Origin: an uncultured Christensenellaceae bacterium
Lineage (GTDB): Bacteria; Bacillota; Clostridia; Christensenellales; UBA3700
DNA: 64,000 nucleotides
Reading direction: 5' to 3'
NCBI GenBank assembly: GCA_944381365.1
Contig: CALWKW010000007.1
Span: forward strand, 1-64,000
Part shown: piece after piece, positions 51,886-61,159 of the stretch
How positions within the stretch are numbered: the stretch's first letter is position 1
How the letters are laid out: the number at the start of each line of letters is the position of its first letter
Notes under the pieces: generated by a model
What the model was told of the DNA's origin: nothing
The model's database searches: none
Seen by the model: the letters and a program-made list of their open reading frames with translations, nothing else
Translations under genes and position numbers: made by a program

Positions 51886-52125
51886 TTATTATCTAATCAT
51901 TATCTTTAGTATTCTATCTCCAATAAATTATCGGAAAAAACATAAAATAATCGGCAAGCTTTATGATTAGCTTGTTTTAGGCTTGTTGACTGCTTGCTGT
52001 CAATAGAATTTAGCTTTAAACTTATGCCTATTTTTATGGCAAGGCTAATTTAAAAAACCTATTTTTTTAAAAGATTTTATTCGCTTGCTTATTTATTTAT
52101 AATATTATTATTAATCAATATAAAT

Positions 52126-52154
52126 AAAAAAGACTTGCTTAAGACAAGCCTTTT
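52126..52154 (-). terminator. terminator of the rpmH-to-jag block
   Basis: On the minus strand AAAAGGCTTG pairs with CAAGTCTTTT (one GT pair) and is followed by a T-run, 14 bp after the jag stop. Confidence 0.8.
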
Positions 52155-52167
52155 ATTATCCATATTA

Positions 52168-52944
52168 TCAGAACAACTTTTTCTTTTCTCCGCCATAAGT
52201 CTTCATTCTGCCATAACCTGTTCTGTTGAAAGCTCTTGTGTCGGTATGACTTGTTGAAGCGGCTGCATTTTGAGAGTTGTTTGAAGGTCTGTTTTGATTG
52301 TTGGGTTTTCTGTTCTGAGGTCTTCTTTCCTTGTCAAAAGAAGGCTTTTTGGGAGAAATAACAACATATCTGTTGGGCTCTTCGCCATGACTTTCGGTAG
52401 TGACAAATCTGTCGTCATGAAGAGCTGAGTGAATAATTCTTCTCTCAAAAGGATTCATAGGCTCCAAAGCTTCTTCTTTGCGGTTTTTAGCTACTCTGAA
52501 AGCAATCTTTTTTGCGAGCTTGGAGAGTGTAGCTGTACGCTTTGCACGATAGTTTTCGCCATCAATTACAAGTCTTTTGCCGAGAGGGTTGTCCTTGTTG
52601 ACAACAAGCAAAGACAAATATTGCAACGAATCCAATACATCGCCACGATATCCGATAAGTACGCCTGTATCTTCTCCTGACAAAGATACATAATAAGCAT
52701 CGTCTTTTTCTTCGACATCAGCTTTGCAGTCGATATTCATTCTTTGGATGATACCATTGAGAAAATCGCTTACGAGAACGGCTCCCGTAACTTTTTGTGT
52801 GACTCTTACGGTGACTTTTTTTCTTATAAGTCCCGTTTCCTTAATTTTTTCCGCATCGACTTCGTTTTCAGAAAGGCCGAGTTGTTCGAGAGCTTCTTTC
52901 AAAGCTTCGGCATAACTGTTTGCGGTGATTTCAATACTTTTCAT
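52168..52944 (-). CDS. khpB: RNA-binding protein KhpB (Jag/EloR)
   Basis: This 258-aa protein has an N-terminal Jag domain, a KH domain (GVLIGYRGDVLDSLQYL, near 95-111) and an R3H domain (MNPFERRIIHSAL and RYVVISP) followed by a disordered Asn/Gln/Lys tail of about 55 residues. With KhpA it regulates cell elongation and RNA turnover in Firmicutes. It starts 24 bp after yidC with an AAGGAG site. The long disordered tail is more extended than usual. Confidence 0.93.
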   Translation of the reverse strand: MKSIEITANSYAEALKEALEQLGLSENEVDAEKIKETGLIRKKVTVRVTQKVTGAVLVSDFLNGIIQRMNIDCKADVEEKDDAYYVSLSGEDTGVLIGYRGDVLDSLQYLSLLVVNKDNPLGKRLVIDGENYRAKRTATLSKLAKKIAFRVAKNRKEEALEPMNPFERRIIHSALHDDRFVTTESHGEEPNRYVVISPKKPSFDKERRPQNRKPNNQNRPSNNSQNAAASTSHTDTRAFNRTGYGRMKTYGGEKKKLF

Positions 52945-52968
52945 TTATATCTCCTTAAAGATAGCAGA

Positions 52969-54084
52969 CTATCTTTGTTGTGTAATAATCACATTGTTAT
53001 CATTCTTTTTCTCTTTGCTTTTTACGATAAGGTTGAAGACAAGAGAAGTGATTGTAGTAACTACATTACTGATAAAATAATATATAGCAAAAGCGGCACT
53101 GTACATGATAGCAAAGAAACCGAGAATCAAAGGCATCATATATGTCATGACCTTTGTCATAATTTTTTGCTGTTTTTGTTGAGCTTCTGTACCGGTAGGA
53201 ACCTGAGCAGGTTGCATTTTTTGTTGGAGAATAGTAGCCACAAAGCTGGTAGCTATTGACAGAATAGGCAACAAGAAATAACCGTTCCAATTCTTGATAT
53301 CAAAGAAGCTTGTCTTGTTGTAAGCCGCCATAATAGGGTTCATAAGCTCGTTGTAAGATACGCCGGTAATAGAAGGAATGTTTGCAGAAATACCGCCGAG
53401 ACCGCTAGAGATGAAGTTGTCAAAATTAGGTATTACATTGGCAAAAGTATCTGACATAAATACATTCTTTACCCACAGCCAGCTTTCGGGATTGTATCCA
53501 GCGACCAATTTTTCATTGAGTTGTGCTACAAGACCTGCTTGCTCGATATAGCTGTATGAAGGAGTGAAGCTTGCAAGAAGATTGCCGGAAGCATCGACTA
53601 CCTGTTGTCCCGTGACAGCCGTGATTGTCTGAGCATTATCTACGAAAAACTGAAGATATACATCGTTGTAAAGATTTGTGACAATCTTTTCGTTTACATA
53701 AATGATATACTCTCTGAAGCCTTGGAATACTATGGCAAAGATTACCAAAGTAAAAATCATAGGCAAACAAGACGACAACATTTTGATATTTGCAGACTTT
53801 TGCAATTCATACTGCTTTTGTCTCAAAATGTCGGGACGATTGGCGTATTGTTTTTGGAGTTTTTCAAGTTGGGGACGGAGCTGATCCATCTTGTCTTTTT
53901 GTTTACGCATACTGATTTTTTGCCAGATATCGAGAGGCAAAAGCACAATACGCAATACGATAGCAAAAACTACGACAGTCCAGCCAAAGTTGCCGATACC
54001 GTTGTTCATCCAGTCCAGCAAACTTATGATGGGCTTCCAGATAGAGCTAACACCGGCAATAGTCAAGAAATTCATAATAGCCAT
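52969..54084 (-). CDS. yidC: membrane protein insertase YidC
   Basis: This 371-aa protein inserts and folds membrane proteins with or without Sec. It has about five to six TM segments: 30-50 (with the conserved Arg in VFAIVLRIVLLPL), 102-122, and a C-terminal group from about 270-355. There is a large extra loop between about 125 and 265. The start is preceded by AAAGGA. There is no lipobox. It overlaps yidD by 13 bp or more. Confidence 0.94.
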   Translation of the reverse strand: MAIMNFLTIAGVSSIWKPIISLLDWMNNGIGNFGWTVVVFAIVLRIVLLPLDIWQKISMRKQKDKMDQLRPQLEKLQKQYANRPDILRQKQYELQKSANIKMLSSCLPMIFTLVIFAIVFQGFREYIIYVNEKIVTNLYNDVYLQFFVDNAQTITAVTGQQVVDASGNLLASFTPSYSYIEQAGLVAQLNEKLVAGYNPESWLWVKNVFMSDTFANVIPNFDNFISSGLGGISANIPSITGVSYNELMNPIMAAYNKTSFFDIKNWNGYFLLPILSIATSFVATILQQKMQPAQVPTGTEAQQKQQKIMTKVMTYMMPLILGFFAIMYSAAFAIYYFISNVVTTITSLVFNLIVKSKEKKNDNNVIITQQR

Positions 54085-54311
54085 TTTGCGTTTCCTTTAA
54101 AATCGTCTTTTACGGGATCAAAACCGCCCTTGGAAAAAGGGTTGCACCTCAAAAGCCTGCATGTACCCATCAAACTGCCTTTTACAAAACCTCGTTTTTG
54201 AATTGCCTGCGACATATATGCCGAACAGCTCGGAGTATGCTTGCACACACTCGGAAAAACGGGATTGATAAAACATTTGTAGTATTTGATAATGCCAAAG
54301 TGAGGTTTCAT
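54072..54311 (-). CDS. yidD: membrane protein insertion efficiency factor YidD
   Basis: This 79-aa protein shows the YidD core: CKHTPSCSAYMSQAIQKRG, then MGTCRLLRCNPFSKGGFDPV. It assists YidC and sits at the inner membrane with an amphipathic N-terminus. The ATG at 54311 gives the usual spacing of about 22 residues to the first Cys; a TTG at 54332 is the alternative. It overlaps yidC by 13 bp. Normally yidD follows rnpA closely; here 434 bp of non-coding, repeat-rich DNA lies between. Confidence 0.9.
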   Translation of the reverse strand: MKPHFGIIKYYKCFINPVFPSVCKHTPSCSAYMSQAIQKRGFVKGSLMGTCRLLRCNPFSKGGFDPVKDDFKGNAKWLL

Positions 54312-54516
54312 TTCAAATATCCGTATAGACAAAAGAGTTATTTATACCAAGTCGCTATTGCGACAGCTAGAGTATATCTTGTATTTATCATATCGTATGC
54401 AAAGTTAAAATTCATACAATAAGCACTAACAGTCTCAAAACTTTTGTCTTGAAAATCCAATAATGATTATAAATTTTATCTATGATATCAAGATATCGGA
54501 TAGTCAAGATATTATC

Positions 54517-54591
54517 GTATAAGGATATTGAATTGATTCTTTTATCATAAATTAATATGCTATGATAAACATATTACTTATATCCTTATAC
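54517..54591. repeat. nested inverted repeats between rnpA and yidD
   Basis: GTATAAGGATAT (54517-54528) pairs perfectly with ATATCCTTATAC (54580-54591), and inside them TTTATCATA (54541-54549) pairs perfectly with TATGATAAA (54561-54569). It could be a cruciform, an operator or a structured RNA in the 434-bp gap. No gene is seen in that gap. Confidence 0.6.
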
Positions 54592-54745
54592 AAATACAAT
54601 AAAATACAAAAGTCAAAAGATTTTCTTATAAATGATTATTGACTCAATTACCGAAAATATGAATCCGCTTAAGATAAGTCATCAATCTTTTTATCCCAGC
54701 TAAATAGATAAATACGATATATGCAATAGAGATAATAGATATAGA

Positions 54746-55192
54746 CTAGCTTTCGGATTTATTTTCAGTGCTGACTTCGCCACTTTTTTCCAAAACTTTG
54801 CATGTGGAAGATGACGGTTTTTTGAGTTTTAATTTTTCCGATACCGCTTCGTCAATATCCCTTGCAATGAGATTTTGTTTGCAAAGAAGGTGGAATACGG
54901 CACTTGCAAGCTTATAAAAATCAGCTTCGGCACATTCTTGTCTTGCAATAAAAATAAAGTTGTTGTTGTCATTTACAAAAGGTATAAGAGCTCTGAAAAT
55001 CTCTCTCAACCTTCTTCTTACCTTATTGCGGACATTAGCTTTTCCGACCTTTTTGCTCACGATAAAACCTACTTTCAAAGGAAATTTTGACGGAGCATAG
55101 ACAAGTACAAGCAATTTATTGGCGATGCTGGTGCCACGCCTGTGCAGATAATCAAAGACTTTTCCGTTTTTAAGCCTGTACTTTTTTTGCAT
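54746..55192 (-). CDS. rnpA: ribonuclease P protein component
   Basis: This 148-aa protein subunit helps RNase P RNA cut tRNA 5' leaders. The core is FIVSKKVGKANVRNKVRRRLRE, of which the RNKVRRRLRE part binds RNA; the N-terminal YRLKNGKVFDYL matches homologues. The C-terminus is extended by about 30 residues (Lys/Ser-rich). It begins 7 bp after rpmH; no strong ribosome site is visible. Confidence 0.94.
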   Translation of the reverse strand: MQKKYRLKNGKVFDYLHRRGTSIANKLLVLVYAPSKFPLKVGFIVSKKVGKANVRNKVRRRLREIFRALIPFVNDNNNFIFIARQECAEADFYKLASAVFHLLCKQNLIARDIDEAVSEKLKLKKPSSSTCKVLEKSGEVSTENKSES

Positions 55193-55199
55193 AAGACGA

Positions 55200-55334
55200 T
55201 TAAGCAGTCAATTGCTTTCTGCCCTTGTTGCGGCGTCTTTTAAGAACATTTCTTCCATTCTTTGTACGCATTCTCTCACGGAAGCCGTGAACCTTAGATC
55301 TTTGTCTTTTTTTGGGTTGATAAGTTTGTTTCAT
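55200..55334 (-). CDS. rpmH: ribosomal protein L34
   Basis: This 44-aa protein translates as [18 protein letters not shown] followed by [17 protein letters not shown] and NKGRKQLTA, the standard L34. AGAGAGGA precedes the ATG. It is the first gene of the rpmH-rnpA unit, which is the canonical gene next to oriC in Firmicutes. Confidence 0.97.
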   Translation of the reverse strand: MKQTYQPKKRQRSKVHGFRERMRTKNGRNVLKRRRNKGRKQLTA

Positions 55335-55377
55335 ATTATAGTCCTCTCTTTATATATAAAAATAATTATGCTTAATT

Positions 55378-55406
55378 AGTATAAATAAAAAAACAAGAGG
55401 TGTCAA
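55378..55406 (-). promoter_or_regulatory. rpmH promoter
   Basis: TTGACA (55401-55406), 17-nt spacer, TATACT (55378-55383) on the minus strand, about 43 nt upstream of the ATG. Confidence 0.75.
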
Positions 55407-55713
55407 GCAAAATAATACTTAAAACTTTAAACACGCTTTATACGAAATACAAAACACAAAAATCAACAAAGATTCAAAAAAGCCGATATAAGATGATAGA
55501 GACGGGATAAAGAAATAAATAGAAATGTATATTTTGCTGCAATCAAAAATTTTATTTGTCTACTTCTCATTTGATAATGGCTAAATCATATAAACAAATA
55601 AAATTTAGAAATGATATAAAAATTATACCGAAAAAGATTTATTCAAACTTAAAGCACTAGTAAGCACAAACAGAATCTTACGCATAAATTAGATAAAATT
55701 AAAATTTTCAAAA

Positions 55714-55839
55714 TCATACGACATTTTTATTTTCTTTCAATCCCTTTTCTCTTATCAGATAGAAGATAGCCGACAAGATAAAAAACAAGAATATGGTCAA
55801 TATGGTTATGAAAACAATATAAAAAATATTAATCTGCAT
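55714..55839 (-). CDS. candidate 41-aa single-TM membrane peptide
   Basis: The frame reads MQINIFYIVFITILTIFLFF then ILSAIFYLIREKGLKENKNV and a final V: one strongly hydrophobic helix (about 4-28) and a short basic tail. It is preceded on the minus strand by TTGATT-17-TATAAT (55858-55886), 19 nt before the ATG. There is no strong ribosome site. It resembles small stress peptides or type I toxins in layout only. Confidence 0.45.
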   Translation of the reverse strand: MQINIFYIVFITILTIFLFFILSAIFYLIREKGLKENKNVV

Positions 55840-55857
55840 ACATGTTATGTTCTCATT

Positions 55858-55886
55858 ATTATATAACATAAAATTATACAAATCAA
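55858..55886 (-). promoter_or_regulatory. promoter of the 41-aa peptide
   Basis: TTGATT (55881-55886), 17-nt spacer, perfect TATAAT (55858-55863) on the minus strand. Confidence 0.5.
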
Positions 55887-56619
55887 AAATACTATAAAGT
55901 TCAGCTTGAATGGTGAGACATAAAAAGGAATGACAAATAAAACCCGAAAGTCACACAACCGATGATATCAATGAGTATATAAGAGATAAAAGTCAAATTC
56001 AAGAATAATAAACTAAATTGTTTGATTGATAATTATAAGTTATAATATATATTCATGATAATAAAAATTTGATAGGTGCAAACTCAAATTTATAAATAGA
56101 AGCATAGAAAAAGTATTGGCACATATAATTATCGCATGATAGATGATCATATCTTTATCGGCGTGATTATTGGCAAGATATACAGTATATAAACCTCTCT
56201 CTAAGACTGCTCTATTTTACAATAAAATAATCAAAAAGATAAATACGGCAAAAACTAACAATATAAAAATACGCCAAAACAAGCGAAAAACTTCTTAAAA
56301 ATACTCAAAAATTTGCTTAATTTTAAAAAACAAAAATAAAAAACTTACAAAATCTCAAAAACACGCAAATATGGCTTATTTGAGATTGTTGATATATCTC
56401 CGTCTATCCAAAAAATTCACATAATTTTAGCAGAAAAATGGCATAAATCACTGTAAAACCATTAAAAACGACTCTAAAAGCCCTTTTATTAGCAATATAT
56501 AAGCTTTTTCCGGCTATCTGATTATATCTGCTTAAATTAATATCTATTGAGAATAAATATCGTAAATTCAAGCAAAAAATCAAATAAATTTAAGCAAAAA
56601 TGCTGTCTAATAACAAAAA

Positions 56620-56635
56620 TGTTTCACGGGAAACA
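56620..56635. promoter_or_regulatory. parS-like site
   Basis: TGTTTCACGGGAAACA differs from the Bacillus parS consensus TGTTTCACGTGAAACA at one position. It is the best site in the region. Confidence 0.75.
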
Positions 56636-57786
56636 ATAACAATTTTTATTGAATATATAAATAATTTGCCATTTACTTTTACTATTTATTAATATCCAAC
56701 CATTCTAATCATAATACTAATTTAGGAAGAATTAACATATAGGTGCTTTTAGTATCGAGTTTAATATATTAAAGGTTTCAAAATAGTCTTAATCAAGATA
56801 TACTTATCCAACATTTATATTTTATCTATTATGTAGCTGGTTGATATTTGTTGGCAACAACAATATCAAATGCTATGCTTATTTTCGCATCACGCACACC
56901 TGCGTGCGTGTTTGGGTAATTAGTGTAATTTGCAAGCATATTGTTGAGAGATTTGTAAATTCAATTATTCGGAAAAGCTTGGTCAATGTGCTTCTGATAT
57001 ATTCTTTATTATATTTTTCTATTCTAAATCAAGTGAATGCTAGATAAAACATATCAAATAAACAAGCATTGTATTATATTTGGAGTGGATATTAAGTAAT
57101 TTAATAAATATAATATAATATCAAAACATTTTCTTGATGACATGCTAAAAATTAATTTAATCGTTTGAGTTTTTTGTGTTATATTAATTCTTAAACTTGC
57201 ACCAATAAATTTTATCGTAGAGATTATGCGGCACATCTACGATATTCTTTATATTATATACTATATTTATACTATTGAGATCACTATACTGCACTACTAA
57301 GTTTTTATATGAAACTGATAGCTTTGCTTAGGTTTTATAAAATAGTAGCTCATTTTTTATATACTACCAATTAAGATATGATAAATGTAAATTACTTTCT
57401 ACTAAACTACTTTCCGCAATATATGCAATATGCTAGTTATCGACCTATTTAGTTGAAGAGCTGAGCACTTGAGAATTTTCGCCTATTACTTGCGAGATAT
57501 TGTCGAGTTCTGAAAAATAAAAAGCTATTATATAATAATGTAAGCGAACGCTATGCAAGTCTGAATATGAATTAAAAAACATGATACTTATATTATTATG
57601 AATTGTATAAGTCATGAAAAGTAATGTTTTGAAGGCTCTCATAGAAAGAAAATTTTATAATGTTGAAATTTTTTATAATGGCAGAAAATCATATAAATCC
57701 AAAATCTCCCTCTGCTCTAATGCTTGATATAGTAATGATGGAAAGATTTATTGTGAAAGCAATAATATCAAATTTCTATTATTTTA

Positions 57787-57795
57787 TGTGGATAA
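57787..57795. promoter_or_regulatory. isolated perfect DnaA box
   Basis: TGTGGATAA, the reverse complement of TTATCCACA, lies 45 bp from a parS-like site. Confidence 0.5.
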
Positions 57796-57840
57796 CTTTT
57801 TTAAAAAATCATCAATGGTAATTATTGGTACTATACAAAA

Positions 57841-57856
57841 AGTTTCACATGGAACA
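57841..57856. promoter_or_regulatory. degenerate parS-like site
   Basis: AGTTTCACATGGAACA matches the parS consensus at 13 of 16 positions. Confidence 0.5.
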
Positions 57857-58305
57857 TTTTTGAAAAAATCTAATTTATAATCTTTTGCGATTGTAGAAAA
57901 GTGAATAAGCAAGAGCACTGCGTAATTGCAAAATATTGCAGATGCAAAGATGTATGTTCATATACCATAAGAAGGTAATATGTGCAAGCAAGATGTATGA
58001 GTAAGTAAAACGGTAAAATTTAAAAACCATTTTAAAGCGAAATATAGTTATTGTACAAAGACTTATGAGATTATATATCAGACGCTGCTCTATGAAAGAA
58101 AAAGTTGGGAAGAGAAAAGCTGATATTGAAACATTGAAATGACCGAAGCGGTAAAGATAATACCGCCTATTCCTTTTATAATTGATTGTGAAACAAAAAC
58201 ACTGAAAATCGTAAATATCAAATGTATATAGTAAAAAGCATGTTTATGGTACTTATATGCCGTCAAAATTACTACTTAAGGCGTTGTCCTCAGTAAAACG
58301 CAAAA

Positions 58306-58321
58306 TGTTTCTTGTGAAACA
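58306..58321. promoter_or_regulatory. degenerate parS-like site
   Basis: TGTTTCTTGTGAAACA matches the parS consensus at 14 of 16 positions; only two central bases differ. Confidence 0.5.
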
Positions 58322-58450
58322 ATTTTTAAGAAGTATTATGACTAAAATATGGCATTTTAGAATATATTATTCTCAAAATGAAGCTGTGAAACACCTATAT
58401 TTGAGAAAATATTTGACTAAAAAAGATTTTTTAGCTAAAAAAATTGCTAA

Positions 58451-58473
58451 TGTTTCACGATTTTTGTGAAACA
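58451..58473. promoter_or_regulatory. split parS-like site
   Basis: Perfect half-sites TGTTTCAC (58451-58458) and GTGAAACA (58466-58473) are separated by 7 nt (GATTTTT). With two flanking AT pairs on each side they form a 10-bp inverted repeat. It could be a parS disrupted by an insertion, or a hairpin. Confidence 0.45.
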
Positions 58474-59652
58474 TTTATATTTACTCATATATTGCATAGT
58501 AAATGTCATTTTTAGAAATATATATACTAAAATATGCTTAAAATGCCCTATTTTACCCCGTTTTTCTTGAACCTGTTCAATTTTACTGTTTTTAAAACAG
58601 TGTTTTGTTTGACGATTTTTTATCTTATAGATAAAGGGGCAATGAAAATGCCGAGAAACTATAATTTTGCGTGCGTGCTTAGGCGTAAGCGTGCTTATGC
58701 TTATGCTACAAGTTTGTGCGACAAAACACATAAAATATGACGGACGATAATTGATAGTCGGCAAACAAGCAATGTATAAATAATTTAAAACTTGCAAGAC
58801 TTTATCTAAAAACCGCAAAAACCTTTTGTTTTATATATTTTTTGATCCGACAAAAATTATGGTATCGTGGTAATAATCAGAGATTTAACGAATTGGCGGC
58901 ATTATGCCCTGCGTTTTGATTTTAAACTTTTTGTCATTTGACATAAAGTCTAGAGGTAGTATTGTCCGTTCTTTAAATGAGAAAGTCAATTAAGTGGAAA
59001 CCTTGTGAGAAATCTTATAGCTTGCGGAGATAAAAATGATAGTAAAATTAAGGGCATTGAGTAAAGGCATTGAAAAAAACAAAATGTTTAGAATTTTTAT
59101 ACTAACCTACTCACCCTCTTCTGAGCTTTAAATCTTTATTTATCGAATCGGCTATGATAATGTCAAACAGCAAACAACTAAAATGTATTGCAAAATTATC
59201 TTATGGCATCAGATGTTATGAAAAATAAAACCATTGAGCATAATTGAGGTTTTTTGAATGACAAACTATGTTTTATGACCTAGTTTTAATTTTTCTACAA
59301 TGTATTCTGCGTTTATCTTGGAAGAGTTTTTAGATTGAAGTATTGTCAGGTATCAATTTTAAGATTTTGTTTTTAAGGACAACGATTTTAAGATTTAAGT
59401 CTGCAAAGATATCTATTATAGTTTTTGTCATTGTCTTGAATTCTTCAATTTTTATTTTAATTTCGGACTTTGAATTTTATGTAGAAAAACAATCTTTGTG
59501 TATTCAGAAGACATATTCAGACATTTTAAAGTTTAAAAAGCGGAATAAATATCGCTTCTAATTACTTTAAATTATAAATTGCACTAAAATTTATAGTTTA
59601 CAATTTCAATTTTTGTCAAAAATCAAAAAGAAAAATTTTTTGGAGGGGTATT

Positions 59653-59799
59653 ATGCCGAGATGTAGTATTTGCAGACAGCAAGTAGGATATGAAGATGTG
59701 TTTATATGTCATAATTGCAATAGCTTTATTTGTTCGCATTGTTATAAAATTTACGGCGGCAAATGTGAATGCGGAGGAAACTTGCATCATGTATGCTGA
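59653..59799 (+). CDS. 48-aa Cys-rich zinc-finger-like protein
   Basis: The frame begins MPRCSICRQQVGYEDVF and ends CECGGNLHHVC. It has nine Cys in paired spacing: C4-x2-C7, C19-x2-C22, C27-x2-C30, C38-x-C40 and C48, plus His residues 20, 29, 45 and 46. That is enough for two zinc sites in a RING- or treble-clef-like cross-brace. GGAGGGG lies 5 nt upstream of the ATG, a strong ribosome site in an otherwise gene-poor stretch. No family could be named. Confidence 0.7.
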   Translation: MPRCSICRQQVGYEDVFICHNCNSFICSHCYKIYGGKCECGGNLHHVC

Positions 59800-59911
59800 C
59801 AAGACCTTTATTGTAGGGAAAAACTTTTTGAATAAATTACTTAGAGGAGCCGAACAACTTATAATTATCTCAAAATTATCTCCAAGTATTTTTGTAATCG
59901 AAATAGAATGA
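59789..59911 (+). CDS. candidate 40-aa protein coupled to the zinc-finger-like gene
   Basis: It begins MYADKTFIVGKNFLNKLLRG, overlaps the zinc-finger-like gene by 11 bp, and has GGAGG about 11 nt upstream inside that gene. It ends with a hydrophobic beta-like stretch (IFVIEIE). Overlap and ribosome site suggest translational coupling, but the length and lack of similarity make it uncertain. Confidence 0.4.
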   Translation: MYADKTFIVGKNFLNKLLRGAEQLIIISKLSPSIFVIEIE

Positions 59912-60460
59912 AAAATATCAAAGTTGTTGATTTGGTTGTATCGTCAGATCGAGAAACATTTGGGACCAGCTTTGATGGCATAAAGTCGATATGTTTTGTA
60001 AAAGCATTGCTCAAATAATATGACCATATTGCTATCTGAGGCTTGTAAATGGCTCAAAATCAAAAATCTTATTAAAAATCATATACTTTATCGAGAAAAA
60101 GATTTTGATATGCTTATTTTTGAAATTTGAGGGCTAAAATAATTTTTATTTGCAAAATATACTAAATATAAGAAAGGAAAACATAAAAGGCGAGAATTAA
60201 TGCAAAAAAAATTGAAATAAAACATCTTTGAGGAGCTTAAAAAATAATAAACCTATGAACAATAAATGTTTAGCATCGAGTATGCTGCGATATATCTTGC
60301 AATGTAGAAATTTTCAATATTTGTGCGAAAGAATTTGTTGTATATCGATAAGGTGGATTAATTCAAAGCAAGGAGATCTAAAGACTTATAAAGATGTATG
60401 CAACCAGCTTTGCATTGATTAGGAAAAAAATATATATGAGATAACGAAAATTAAAAGCAA

Positions 60461-60499
60461 AAGGCAATTCTATAAAGCATTTAGGAATTGCCTTGTTTA
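60461..60499 (-). terminator. terminator of yabP-yabQ
   Basis: AAGGCAATTC (60461-60470) pairs perfectly with GAATTGCCTT (60485-60494); on the minus strand it is followed by TTGCTTTT. Confidence 0.75.
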
Positions 60500-60503
60500 T
60501 TTA

Positions 60504-60875
60504 CTATTTGGTGATTTTATTATAAAGCTTTCCGGACTTTACTTTCTTGATAAAAGCATCGCATTTTGCTGTGATTAGCTCTTTGTATTTATGGATAGGC
60601 ATGTAAATGACAAAAGAAATGGCTATCGTGCAGAAAACAGCGATAAAGTAGTGGTAGATGTGCAAGTTGTAGTCAAACAGATAATATTCGCACAAAACAA
60701 AGCAAATAAGGTACAAAAGCACATAAACCACATTGAAAATGTGTCTTAGATATGCTTTTTTTATGAGAAAACTACTTATAAAGTAGTTTTGCATATAGAT
60801 AAGCCCTAATATTATGCCCAGAAGAGAGAAAACCAAGAGGGCATAGGGCTGAGAAGTGCTGGAAGATAGTATCAT
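60504..60875 (-). CDS. yabQ: spore cortex biosynthesis protein YabQ
   Basis: This 123-aa protein has four predicted TM helices (about 9-30, 44-64, 73-93, and a shorter one at 82-95) and a basic C-terminus, matching YabQ in size and layout. YabQ is needed for spore cortex formation and sits in the forespore outer membrane. It overlaps yabP by 4 bp (ATGA), the normal gene pairing. Sequence similarity in this family is low, so the call rests on the pairing, size and topology. Confidence 0.75.
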   Translation of the reverse strand: MILSSSTSQPYALLVFSLLGIILGLIYMQNYFISSFLIKKAYLRHIFNVVYVLLYLICFVLCEYYLFDYNLHIYHYFIAVFCTIAISFVIYMPIHKYKELITAKCDAFIKKVKSGKLYNKITK

Positions 60876-61159
60876 TTGAACAATTTTTTGATGACGGATT
60901 GCTTTTTTGTGCCTTTTATATACTTAAAAGTATATAAGCAACCAGAAATTGTACAATTATTGTGTGTTGTGTCGAGAGAAACTACTTGCATGCGTGTGCC
61001 CGTAATAATAATAGAGCGATCTCCCATATTTGCAATAATTTGTTTTTCGTCACTTTCTACCATGTTGGTAATGCCATTGATAATAATTATATTATTATCA
61101 AAATCAATATTTATGGTTTTTGGGCTTTTGGTAGTGACATTTGTGGTAATTTGCGACAT
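60872..61159 (-). CDS. yabP: sporulation protein YabP
   Basis: This 95-aa protein has the YabP/YqfC fold: a beta-rich chain with ININGITNMVESDEKQI, GDRSIIITGTRMQVVSLD and TISGCLYTFKYI, ending in a basic tail. AGGAGA precedes the ATG. It is normally encoded next to yabN/yabO and yabQ; here yabN lies 34 kb away and yabO is not in the window. It acts in the sigma-E mother-cell spore programme. Confidence 0.82.
   Translation of the reverse strand: MSQITTNVTTKSPKTINIDFDNNIIIINGITNMVESDEKQIIANMGDRSIIITGTRMQVVSLDTTHNNCTISGCLYTFKYIKGTKKQSVIKKLFK

Larger units (their letters stand above)
55335..59652. other. 4.3-kb AT-rich, almost gene-free region
   Basis: Beyond rpmH no normal-size gene is found on either strand. 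Short open frames here are rich in stop codons and lack ribosome sites, apart from the 41-aa membrane peptide at 55714-55839. It contains the rpmH promoter, four parS-like sites (56.6-58.5 kb), a perfect DnaA box TGTGGATAA at 57787-57795, and small GC-richer hairpins (CACGCACACCTGCGTGCGTG near 56891; GCGTAAGCGTGCTTATGC near 58683). In most Firmicutes the rpmH-dnaA gap is the origin. Confidence 0.6.

Noticed and set aside
56841..57047. 68-aa frame in the gene desert
   Set aside because: No ribosome site, very AT-driven composition and no convincing TM or domain pattern.
57445..57642. 65-aa minus-strand frame
   Set aside because: No start signals and no conserved-looking pattern.
58385..58393. 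parS half-sites GTGAAACA at 58188 and 58386
   Set aside because: Eight-base half-sites are expected a few times by chance in AT-rich DNA of this length.
58257..58469. 70-aa Lys-rich frame in the gene desert
   Set aside because: It runs through two parS-like sites and has no ribosome site; better read as chance.
58447..58818. 123-aa minus-strand frame in the gene desert
   Set aside because: No start signal, low-complexity composition, overlaps the split parS site.
55335..59652. Prophage or large structural RNA (SRP, tmRNA, RNase P RNA) in the desert
   Set aside because: None of the conserved core motifs or phage genes was seen on either strand.
60228..60422. 64-aa Cys-containing frame before the yabQ terminator
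   Set aside because: GTG/TTG-type start inside a ribosome-site-like GAGGAG, no coherent domain, unlike the nearby zinc-finger-like gene.
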